The notes: generated from the sequence alone by a model not told the origin. A stretch of DNA of 6,719 bases from an uncultured Collinsella sp. (GCA_902493835.1 CABURG010000097.1:1-6719); one strand, 5' to 3'. Positions 1 through 4,250 are shown, counted from the stretch's first letter. Numbers and translations are program-made.

Positions 1-229
1 GGGTGTGGCCGATACCGCAGGTAGCGTCGCTGTCAATGTTGGAAAGCTCGCTCTCCAGGCCCGCAACCTTGCCCACGCGGCGAATGACGTCGAGGTGAGC
101 CGCGGCGCCCTCGCCCACCTCGAGCGCGACGCCCGAGGAGTCATAGCCGCGATACTCCATACGCTTGAGGCCCGTAACCAGGATGTTCTTTGCAATATCA
201 GAGCCGGTGTAGCCGACAATTCCACACAT
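1..229 (-). CDS. glmS: GlmS, glutamine--fructose-6-phosphate aminotransferase (isomerizing), N-terminal part only
   Basis: The reverse strand from 229 downwards reads MCGIVGYTGSDIAKN..., the N-terminal class II glutamine amidotransferase domain of GlmS. Cys2, exposed once Met1 is removed, is the catalytic nucleophile that hydrolyses glutamine. The family signature YRGYDSSG lies at residues 26-33, and the reading frame leaves the window inside the conserved GIGHT(RW) block at residues 72-76. GlmS is a cytoplasmic enzyme that makes glucosamine-6-phosphate from fructose-6-phosphate and glutamine, the first step towards UDP-GlcNAc and peptidoglycan. Only 76 of roughly 600 residues are present because the gene runs off the left edge. 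The start is supported by GAAGGGA at 238-244, eight bases upstream of the ATG. PurF also begins with MCGI, but the YRGYDS and GIGHT context fits GlmS much better. The gene is divergent from the lacI-type gene at 542. Confidence 0.93.
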   Translation of the reverse strand, partial: MCGIVGYTGSDIAKNILVTGLKRMEYRGYDSSGVALEVGEGAAAHLDVIRRVGKVAGLESELSNIDSDATCGIGHT

Positions 230-303
230 AGGATAAATCCCTTCGTTCGCGTGACTGCAAGACGTCCACGCACAAGGGGCGCTGAGACGTATAACGTTCG
301 AGT

Positions 304-309
304 ATTGTA
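304..309 (-). promoter_or_regulatory. Probable -10 box of the glmS promoter
   Basis: On the reverse strand 309-304 reads TACAAT, a five-of-six match to TATAAT, which would give a leader of about 65-70 nt before the glmS ATG. It sits in a small palindrome, GAGTA-TTG-TACTC (300-312). No good -35 box lies 16-18 bp upstream, which may mean an activator is needed or that the true promoter is elsewhere in 300-360. The ten-base string AGTACAATAC is also found upstream of the transketolase operon (reverse strand, around 6674-6683). Confidence 0.4.
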
Positions 310-330
310 CTCACGCAAGCGCAAGCTAAT

Positions 331-363
331 ATACCAGAAGTGGTATCTCAACTTAGATACCAC
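331..363. promoter_or_regulatory. Inverted half-site cluster (ATACCA / TGGTAT / ATACCA), candidate operator of glmS
   Basis: Positions 340-348 GTGGTATCT and 355-363 AGATACCAC form a perfect 9-bp inverted repeat around a 6-base centre. A third half-site, ATACCA at 331-336, makes a second inverted pair with TGGTAT at 341-346. The cluster lies about 25-55 bp upstream of the proposed glmS -10 box, where a regulator would act. The TGGT...ACCA core resembles sites bound by GntR/HutC-family amino-sugar regulators (NagR, DasR), whose consensus contains TGGTCTAGACCA. That link is inference from half-site resemblance and the adjacent gene, not a full consensus match. Confidence 0.5.
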
Positions 364-391
364 CCGATGTACACACGTCCAGCCGGTCTAA

Positions 392-426
392 ACCACCACA
401 ATGGGGACAGGCGCCTTCGTGGTGGT
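392..426. repeat. Hairpin with GGGACAGG in the loop (ACCACCAC arms)
   Basis: ACCACCAC (392-399) and GTGGTGGT (419-426) are perfect 8-bp arms around a 19-base loop containing GGGGACAGGCGCC. The loop shares the GGGACAGG core with the three repeats at 440-490, 3642-3692 and 4201-4250, but the arms are unrelated to theirs. It adjoins the 440-490 copy with its core in the opposite orientation, so the two may form one composite palindromic element. Translation through both gives the upstream extension that falsely lengthens the LacI reading frame. Confidence 0.6.
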
Positions 427-439
427 CGCGTTGGCAACA

Positions 440-490
440 GCGTTTCCCCAGATAAAACCTGCCAAAATAAACCTGTCCCTTTTTGGTAGG
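440..490 (-). repeat. 50-nt GGGACAGG hairpin repeat, copy 1
   Basis: Read on the reverse strand this is CCTACCAAAA, then AGGGACAGGTTTA, then TTTTGGCAGG, followed by GTTTTATCTGGGGAAACGC. The two flanking blocks form a 10-bp stem with one mismatch and the GGGACAGG core lies in the loop. It matches copy 3 (4201-4250) along the whole length apart from two substitution or indel positions, and copy 2 (3642-3692) nearly as well. Copy 1 lies opposite in orientation to the other two and ends about 8 bp before the extended -10 of the lacI-type gene. The size, the hairpin and the intergenic scatter fit a REP-like non-autonomous element; no transposase is present in the window. Confidence 0.75.
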
Positions 491-497
491 TTTGGGA

Positions 498-506
498 TGC
501 TACAAT
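498..506 (+). promoter_or_regulatory. Extended -10 promoter of the lacI-type gene
   Basis: TGCTACAAT is a TGn extended -10 followed by a five-of-six -10 hexamer. It predicts a transcript starting near 513 with a leader of about 29 nt. The -35 zone falls at the edge of repeat copy 1 and has no good TTGACA match, which an extended -10 can tolerate. Confidence 0.5.
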
Positions 507-517
507 CTGGCTTGTAC

Positions 518-531
518 TTGAAACGCATCAA
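518..531. promoter_or_regulatory. CG-centred imperfect palindrome, candidate LacI-family autoregulatory operator
   Basis: TTGAAACGCATCAA has outer arms TTGA/TCAA and a central CG. Ten of its 14 positions obey dyad symmetry. LacI/GalR-family proteins typically bind 14-20 bp palindromes with a central CG and TGAAACG-like half-sites. It lies between the predicted transcription start and the ribosome binding site, touching the latter, so a bound repressor would block its own gene. Confidence 0.45.
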
Positions 532-536
532 AGGGG
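531..536 (+). promoter_or_regulatory. Ribosome binding site fixing the lacI-type start
   Basis: AAGGGG lies five bases before the ATG at 542. No comparable site precedes the in-frame ATG at 401, which lies within repeat DNA. Confidence 0.75.
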
Positions 537-541
537 CCGCT

Positions 542-1654
542 ATGGCAAAGGTAAAAATCAGCGACGTCGCGCGCGAGGCCGGGGTTTCGTTGGGCACGGT
601 TTCCAACGCGCTCAACCATCCCGAAAAGTTGCGCCCCGAGACCCTCAAGCTCATCAACGAGACCATCAATCGCCTTGGCTACCTGCCCAACCAAAGCGCC
701 CGTCAGCTCGCGGGCGGCGCCACCAAGTCCTTTGGCCTGGTGCTCCCCCGTCTCGATCACGGCTTTTCGCTCCAAATCGCCAGCGGCGCCCACAACGAGG
801 CCCGCAAGCACGGCTACGACCTGCTCATCGCCAACGCCGATAATGACGATATTCTCGAGAACCATTACCTGCGCTACTTTATGGGCACCCAGATGTCCGG
901 CGTCATGGTTCAGCCCATGGCATCCCCCGACTGGCACCCCGTCATGGCCAAGATGCCCGTGCCGATCGTCCACCTGGACATCCATTGCTCCGAGCCCGGC
1001 TACTATGTGGCGGCCGACAACGAGGCCCAGGGTCGCATCATTGCCGAACTCGCCATCGCCCGCGGCGCACACCATATTGTCGTCGTCGGCCGAGCAGCAT
1101 TTATGCAACTCACCCTGCGCGTCCTTGGCATTCATAAAGCGCTCGCTCTACACCCCGATATCAAGATCGAAGTCATCGACGCCGGTGAATGGAATACCGC
1201 CGCCGACGGCTACGGCATCGGCGCCCAAATCGCCGCGCGCCCCGCCGACGAACGCCCCGATTTTGTCGTCGGCCTGACCGATGTGTTGGCCTCGGGCGTC
1301 GTTTCGGCGCTGGTCGACAAAGGCATCGCCGTCCCCGGGCAAGTACGCGTAGCAGGTTGCGATGGCAACCCACTCGCTTGGAGCGGATCAGTCCCGCTCA
1401 CTACGGTAGCGCCCCCGGGCTACGAGATTGGCCGCAAGGGCGTTCAATTGCTCATGGAGCAAATCGAGAACAAGGTCCCGACAAAGACCAAGCATATCCA
1501 CGTCAGCTCTGCCGCGCGCACCGTCACCGCGGTCACGGCCATCGAGGACATCAACCGCCAAGAACTCGTGCGGCCGTTCCTGCTGGAACGCGCCAGCACC
1601 CAGGCAAGCAGCCAGACCGACGCCACGGCCATCAACCTAGGCGCGTATCTATAA
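542..1654 (+). CDS. LacI/GalR-family transcriptional repressor
   Basis: A 370-residue protein of normal family length. The N-terminus, KISDVAREAGVSLGTVSNAL from residue 5, is the LacI helix-turn-helix; RLGYLPNQSARQLAGG that follows (about residues 45-60) is the hinge region with the minor-groove-binding helix. Residues from about 63 (FGLVLPRLDHGF) to about 340 are the periplasmic-binding-protein-like effector domain, with VMVQP, the AADNEAQG block, PDFVVGLTDVLASGVV and VRVAGCDGNPLAWSG in the usual order. The protein probably binds DNA as a dimer and responds to a sugar or sugar derivative, but the ligand cannot be read from the sequence. The ATG at 542 is chosen over 401 because the HTH begins directly after it, AAGGGG precedes it, and the extra 47 residues are translated repeat. 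No sugar operon follows in the same direction: the gene stands alone and ends at a terminator. Targets besides itself are unknown. Confidence 0.92.
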   Translation: MAKVKISDVAREAGVSLGTVSNALNHPEKLRPETLKLINETINRLGYLPNQSARQLAGGATKSFGLVLPRLDHGFSLQIASGAHNEARKHGYDLLIANADNDDILENHYLRYFMGTQMSGVMVQPMASPDWHPVMAKMPVPIVHLDIHCSEPGYYVAADNEAQGRIIAELAIARGAHHIVVVGRAAFMQLTLRVLGIHKALALHPDIKIEVIDAGEWNTAADGYGIGAQIAARPADERPDFVVGLTDVLASGVVSALVDKGIAVPGQVRVAGCDGNPLAWSGSVPLTTVAPPGYEIGRKGVQLLMEQIENKVPTKTKHIHVSSAARTVTAVTAIEDINRQELVRPFLLERASTQASSQTDATAINLGAYL

Positions 1655-1679
1655 CACGCCCGCAAGTATGCTAAGTCGC

Positions 1680-1729
1680 CGCTTAAGCAAAAGAGGCCCG
1701 ATCATTGCCGGACCCCTTTTGTTTAAGCG
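1680..1729. terminator. Bidirectional terminator between the lacI-type gene and the HAD gene
   Basis: A long inverted repeat: CGCTTAAGCAAAAGAGG on the left pairs with CCCCTTTTGTTTAAGCG on the right with one G.U pair and one mismatch, and an inner CCG/CGG stem closes the loop. On the forward strand the GG.CCG...CGG.CC core is followed by CCTTTTGTTT, and on the reverse strand by TCTTTTGCTT, so it has a T-rich tail in both directions. It lies between the two convergent stop codons at 1654 and 1768. Confidence 0.8.
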
Positions 1730-1767
1730 CAAACGTGAGCAATCGCTCGTTTTAACGTCGCAATTTT

Positions 1768-2418
1768 CTAGCGCACGGCCTTGACCGCCGCCGCCAGGTC
1801 GAACAGCGTATCGAGCACGGCCTCGCAGCCATCCACCACGTCCTGCGGCAGCGGCACGATATCGGGGACGGCGAAGACATGGCATCCGGCCGTGATGCCC
1901 GAGACGCAGCCGTTGCGCGAATCCTCGACCACGGCACATTCCTCGGGAGCAAAGCCCGCGCGCTCGCAGGCGAGCAGATACATCTCGGGGTCGGGCTTGC
2001 CGTGCACGACGTCCTCGCCACACGTTACCGTTTCAAACTTGTCAAAAAGACCGACCATCTTAAGGTTGCGCTCGGCCGTAACGAGGCGCGACGACGTCGC
2101 TAGGCCCACGTGATAGCCCGCAGCTAGCAGCTCGTCTAGGCACTCGGCGGCGCCGGCCTTAAGTTCCAGTTCGGTCTTGACCATCTCGTCGCGAATCTCC
2201 TTGTGGCGACGATAGATCGCCTCGGTGGTTTCGTGGCTGCCATAATGCTTATCGAGGATGTCCATAACATCGGGCAGCGTGCGGCCGATAAACTGATGGA
2301 TCAGCGCTTCATCAATCGCGAGCCCCAGCTCAGCGGCGCCTGCCTTCCAGGCCTTAATCCCCAAACGCTCGGTATCGACCAGCGTTCCATCCATGTCAAA
2401 AATAACAGCCTTGATCAT
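1768..2418 (-). CDS. HAD-superfamily hydrolase, beta-phosphoglucomutase/phosphatase-like
   Basis: A 216-residue protein, typical length for a HAD subfamily I enzyme with a helical cap. All four HAD motifs are visible: motif I DMDGTLVDTE with nucleophile Asp8 and acid/base Asp10; motif II LATSS around residues 107-110; motif III Lys141 in HGKPDPE; motif IV VVEDSRNG with Glu165-Asp166 holding magnesium. The cap lies between about residues 16 and 88. Such proteins dephosphorylate or isomerise small sugar phosphates in the cytoplasm; the DxDGT-LVDTE and GKPDPE-EDSRNG pattern is shared by beta-phosphoglucomutases, GPH-type and YniC-type phosphatases, so the substrate cannot be assigned. The start at 2418 is favoured over an in-frame ATG at 2499 because MIKAVIFDMDGT is the normal N-terminus and GAGGGG precedes it. 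The gene is convergent with the lacI-type gene and divergent from larE. Confidence 0.9.
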   Translation of the reverse strand: MIKAVIFDMDGTLVDTERLGIKAWKAGAAELGLAIDEALIHQFIGRTLPDVMDILDKHYGSHETTEAIYRRHKEIRDEMVKTELELKAGAAECLDELLAAGYHVGLATSSRLVTAERNLKMVGLFDKFETVTCGEDVVHGKPDPEMYLLACERAGFAPEECAVVEDSRNGCVSGITAGCHVFAVPDIVPLPQDVVDGCEAVLDTLFDLAAAVKAVR

Positions 2419-2424
2419 ATCGGT

Positions 2425-2430
2425 CCCCTC
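2425..2430 (-). promoter_or_regulatory. Ribosome binding site fixing the HAD hydrolase start
   Basis: The reverse strand reads GAGGGG, then ACCGAT, then the ATG at 2418. This rules for that start rather than the upstream in-frame ATG at 2499. Confidence 0.75.
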
Positions 2431-2473
2431 ACCGGATTGTGTTACTGCCACTCTACCGCACTTTACAAACTTG

Positions 2474-2488
2474 TATATAACGTATATA
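2474..2488. promoter_or_regulatory. TATATA-ACG-TATATA symmetrical element in the HAD/larE divergent region
   Basis: Two TATATA blocks flank ACG in a strikingly AT-rich patch of an otherwise GC-rich window. It lies 56-70 bp upstream of the HAD start, where its promoter should be, and could contain the -10 region or an operator. I cannot place a convincing -35/-10 pair for the HAD gene, so the role is open. Confidence 0.25.
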
Positions 2489-2523
2489 GCATATTGCACT
2501 TTCGTTACATAGATAGAAGTCTT

Positions 2524-2551
2524 ATGACAAGTAACGCATTAGAATTATAGT
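2524..2551 (+). promoter_or_regulatory. Sigma-A-type promoter of larE
   Basis: ATGACA (2524-2529, five of six to TTGACA), a 16-bp spacer and TATAGT (2546-2551, five of six to TATAAT). The predicted transcript starts near 2558, about 28 nt before the larE ATG at 2586, and AAGGA at 2574-2578 gives a seven-base spacing to that ATG. Confidence 0.6.
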
Positions 2552-2585
2552 TTTCGACCGAGTACTCAACGATAAGGATCGTTTC

Positions 2586-3464
2586 ATGATTTTGGACACC
2601 ACGGCACCCGCAGAGGAGCTTCAAGACAAGCTATCGGCGCTCGAACAGCTGCTTTTGGCATACGGGCGCGTGGCTATCGGGTTTTCCGGCGGCGTTGACA
2701 GCAGTTTTTTGGCCGCCGTATGCGCCCGCATCATGCCTACCAATACCCTCCTCGTCCATCTCACCACGCCGCTCATCGGCACGCCCGAGCAGGCTTCGTT
2801 TGAGCAGTCCGTTGATGGGCAGGCCAATGAGGGGCCGCATTTTAAGCTCCCCGTGCTCAATCTTTCGGTGGATCAGCTGCAGCTCCCCCAAGTAGCCTGC
2901 AACGATGCCAATCGCTGCTACCACTGCAAGCACGCCGGCTTTACCGCCATCGTCAACCACGCCAAGTCGCTCGGCTTTCCCACCGTCATCGATGGCAGTA
3001 ATGCAAGCGATCGCGGTGACTACCGCCCTGGCATGCGTGCGGCAGAAGAGCTCGGCGTACGCTCACCCCTTATGGAGGTCGGCTTCACCAAGGACGAAGA
3101 GCGCGAGCTGCTGCGCGCATGGGGCTATCCCGTTTGGAACCTGCCGGCGGGAGCATGTCTTGCCACCCGCGTCCCCACAGGCGAGGAGCTTACGCGCGAG
3201 AAGGTCGATTTAATCCGCGCCTGCGAGGATTACCTGCACGATCTTGATCTGGCACAGGTACGCGCGCGCTTGGTCGGCGGCTGCATGCATATCGAGGCCG
3301 CACCCGCAGATGTCGCCAAGATTGCCACCCTCGGCGGTGCCGCCGTCGACGACAAGGGCAAGACCCAGCTGCCCGCCGTTATCGAGTCCGCGCTGCGCGA
3401 GCTGGGCTGCGACCATATCTCCCCCGAGGTCACCCCCTACATCCACGGCAATATGAACCTTTAG
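2586..3464 (+). CDS. larE: LarE, ATP-dependent sacrificial sulfur transferase for the nickel-pincer nucleotide cofactor
   Basis: A 292-residue protein, close to the usual LarE length of about 270-280. The ATP pyrophosphatase loop SGGVDSS is at residues 34-40. Further family blocks are NRCYHCK (109-115), VIDGSNASDRGDYRPGM (134-150), VRSPLMEVGFTK (158-169) and PAGACLATRVP (187-197). Cys191 aligns by context with the cysteine (Cys176 in Lactobacillus plantarum LarE) that donates its sulfur and becomes dehydroalanine. LarE adenylates and then thiolates the pyridinium dicarboxylate intermediate made by LarB, before LarC inserts nickel; the cofactor serves lactate racemase LarA and related enzymes. 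No larA, larB or larC is present here, so this larE is separated from its partners or they lie elsewhere. The ATG at 2586 has a good ribosome binding site and its own promoter. Other cysteines (C105, C111, C114, C213, C233, C275) leave open whether it holds a cluster. Confidence 0.9.
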   Translation: MILDTTAPAEELQDKLSALEQLLLAYGRVAIGFSGGVDSSFLAAVCARIMPTNTLLVHLTTPLIGTPEQASFEQSVDGQANEGPHFKLPVLNLSVDQLQLPQVACNDANRCYHCKHAGFTAIVNHAKSLGFPTVIDGSNASDRGDYRPGMRAAEELGVRSPLMEVGFTKDEERELLRAWGYPVWNLPAGACLATRVPTGEELTREKVDLIRACEDYLHDLDLAQVRARLVGGCMHIEAAPADVAKIATLGGAAVDDKGKTQLPAVIESALRELGCDHISPEVTPYIHGNMNL

Positions 3465-3491
3465 GTTACGCCGTTTTACAAACGGCGTAAC
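3465..3491 (+). terminator. Perfect 12-bp hairpin directly after the larE stop (terminator without a U-tract)
   Basis: GTTACGCCGTTT and AAACGGCGTAAC are exact reverse complements around a 3-base loop, beginning at the first base after the larE TAG. No T-run follows (TGCTCGG), so it would be an I-shaped terminator or an RNA 3'-end stabiliser instead of a classical intrinsic terminator. Confidence 0.6.
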
Positions 3492-3507
3492 TGCTCGGCG
3501 CTGCGCA

Positions 3508-3601
3508 GGCTCCGGGCACGGCAATCTGACGCTCAACTTCACGGGCGCGACCAAAAGGTCAGCGCCCGCTTGTTTCACGTCACCTTGCCGCACCCGGAGC
3601 C
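3508..3601. repeat. 94-nt nested imperfect palindrome with inner terminator-like hairpin
   Basis: The outer arms 3508-3531 and 3578-3601 match over 20 of 24 positions: GGCTCCGGG, CGGCAA and TGACG pair with CGTCA, TTGCCG and CCCGGAGCC, with two 2-base mismatches. Inside is a second strong hairpin, CGGGCGCGACC (3542-3552), loop AAAA, GGTC-A-GCGCCCG (3557-3568) with one bulged A, followed by CTTGTTT. The inner hairpin with its T-rich tail could terminate larE transcription. The nested double structure is larger than a terminator needs and could be a palindromic repeat element or a structured RNA. I do not recognise it as a known RNA family. Confidence 0.6.
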
Positions 3602-3641
3602 CGCTCGCTCGCATATGCTCAACCTGGACTGCGTTAACTGA

Positions 3642-3692
3642 CCCACCAAAAAGGGACAGGCTTATTTTGGCAGGTTTTATCTGGGGAAATGT
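3642..3692 (+). repeat. 50-nt GGGACAGG hairpin repeat, copy 2
   Basis: The sequence CCCACCAAAAAGGGACAGG, then CTTATTTTGGCAGG and GTTTTATCTGGGGAAATGT, matches copies 1 and 3 with a few substitutions. Its CCAAAA/TTTTGG arms keep the stem and the GGGACAGG core is in the loop. It has the same orientation as copy 3 and together they bracket 3693-4200. Confidence 0.75.
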
Positions 3693-3759
3693 CGCAAGAC
3701 AACTGCCTCTCTAGCACCCCTCTAACTTCGAGAGGCAATTGAGAGGCGTCTCGGCGCAC

Positions 3760-3891
3760 CTACTTTTTCCGATAGCGGCGGTTACAGCTCGTCGATGAAC
3801 CCATTACTTCAATGAGTCCTTTATCCGCCATTTTTGGCAGATGGTAACGGACGGACGAGATTTGGCATTCCGTCTCTCTAAAACAATAGAT
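3760..3891 (-). pseudogene. Decayed C-terminal winged-helix remnant of a Fic or AlbA/AAA_4-like regulator
   Basis: The reverse strand from 3891 to 3760 gives 43 residues ending in a TAG. They include ISSVRYHLPKMADKGLIEV followed by a GSS...CNRRYRKK wing, which looks like a winged-helix recognition helix, the following strand and the wing. The TAA at 3894-3892 blocks the frame upstream, but beyond it the same frame continues with VREIYETLER (around 3924-3895), a plausible first helix. No start codon with a ribosome binding site is present and the fold's middle helix is degraded, so this reads as a relic and not a working gene. Winged helices of this kind sit at the C-terminus of some Fic and AlbA_2/AAA_4-domain proteins, often after a low-complexity linker; that attribution is inference. 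FRETE, encoded by the octamer repeat, is part of the remnant. Confidence 0.4.
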
Positions 3892-3957
3892 TTATCTCTC
3901 TAAAGTTTCGTATATCTCTCTAACTTTAGAGAGATAAGCACCTTGTTTTAGAGAGAC
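3872..3957. repeat. 86-nt long inverted repeat inside the octamer array
   Basis: Arms 3872-3905 and 3924-3957 (34 nt each) face each other. The outer 15 bp (GTCTCTCTAAAACAA with its exact complement) and the inner 14 bp (TTATCTCTCTAAAG with its complement) are perfect, separated by a short symmetric internal loop, with an 18-nt terminal loop. A competing perfect 11-bp palindrome, TATCTCTCTAA-CT-TTAGAGAGATA (3913-3936), uses the same inner right arm, so two folds are mutually exclusive. Confidence 0.75.
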
Positions 3958-4061
3958 ATTTAGAGAGATGCATCGAATTCACTGCTAGATTACCTAAGAC
4001 TATCTCTCTAGCCTACTTTCTCTTTAGAGAGACATTTAGAGAGACGAGCGTAATCTCTCTA
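3873..4061. repeat. Array of ten TCTCTCTA/TAGAGAGA octamers in both orientations
   Basis: Exact TCTCTCTA lies at 3873, 3895, 3915, 4003 and 4054; exact TAGAGAGA lies at 3927, 3949, 3961, 4025 and 4037 (start positions). Start-to-start spacings of 22 (three times) and 12 (three times) recur, and the units at 3927/3949/3961 and 4003/4025/4037 repeat at a 76-bp period. A 22-bp direct repeat (two TTTAGAGAGA units joined by CA) occurs exactly at 3947-3968 and 4023-4044. Units often carry extra A/T flanks, giving TTTAGAGAGA. The array could be protein-binding sites, a decayed tandem coding repeat encoding FRET-like tetrapeptides, or hairpin-forming DNA. Confidence 0.8.
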
Positions 4062-4106
4062 ACCATGGGTCCTGCTCTCAAAACGCATACACCCCAACCG
4101 CACCCT

Positions 4107-4175
4107 AAGTTGCGGTGGAATAGTTCCTGTCTTGCAGTCTATCGGGCATAAACAGGAACTATTCCACCGCAACTT
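4107..4175. repeat. Palindrome with perfect 24-bp arms and a 21-nt loop
   Basis: Arm 4107-4130 begins AAGTTGCGGTGG and ends AGTTCCTGT; arm 4152-4175 is its exact reverse complement. The 21-nt loop is not symmetrical. No T-run follows the right arm, so it does not look like an ordinary terminator. An upstream ACCGCA (4097-4102) can also pair with TGCGGT (4111-4116) in the left arm, offering a small alternative fold. Perfect arms of this length suggest a recently inserted or selected element such as a MITE/REP-type repeat, or a hairpin RNA. Confidence 0.8.
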
Positions 4176-4200
4176 CGTTTGACGGGCATTGACCCGCAGG

Positions 4201-4250
4201 CCTGCCAAAAAGGGACAGGTTTATTTGGCAGGTTTTATCTGGGGAAACGC
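4201..4250 (+). repeat. 50-nt GGGACAGG hairpin repeat, copy 3
   Basis: CCTGCCAAA and TTTGGCAGG are perfect 9-bp arms around AAGGGACAGGTTTA, followed by TTTTATCTGGGGAAACGC. It has the cleanest stem of the three copies. It ends five bases before the stem of the tkt-operon terminator. Confidence 0.75.

Larger units (their letters stand above)
3693..4200. other. Gene-free interval between repeat copies 2 and 3
   Basis: About 508 bp with no intact coding frame. From left to right it holds a small inverted repeat TGCCTCTC/GAGAGGCA (3704-3711 and 3730-3737) with degenerate octamer-like units around it, the winged-helix remnant (3760-3891), the TCTCTCTA/TAGAGAGA array (3873-4061) and the 24-bp-arm palindrome (4107-4175). 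The central part is visibly more AT-rich than the surrounding genes. It carries no transposase, integrase, tRNA or CRISPR structure. Confidence 0.6.

Noticed and set aside
230..300. A glmS ribozyme or riboswitch in the glmS leader
   Set aside because: The space between the proposed start and the ATG is only about 65-70 nt, too short for the ribozyme, and I see no matching core.
5..391. 128-codon forward reading frame at the left edge
   Set aside because: It is antisense to glmS and runs on through the regulatory palindromes; it has no recognisable domain.
401..541. In-frame 47-residue N-terminal extension of the LacI-family protein
   Set aside because: It is translated from the GGGACAGG hairpin repeats, has no ribosome binding site, and the helix-turn-helix starts right after the ATG at 542.
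388..669. 93-codon reverse reading frame across the repeats and the start of lacI
   Set aside because: It is a translation of the repeat elements and the antisense of the helix-turn-helix, with no ribosome binding site.
3210..3614. 134-codon reverse reading frame overlapping the 3' end of larE
   Set aside because: It is antisense to larE and its start lies within the nested palindrome; nothing in it resembles a protein family.
3873..4061. CRISPR-like array
   Set aside because: The units are only 8-12 bp, occur in both orientations and have irregular short spacing. There are no uniform repeats with unique spacers and no cas gene.
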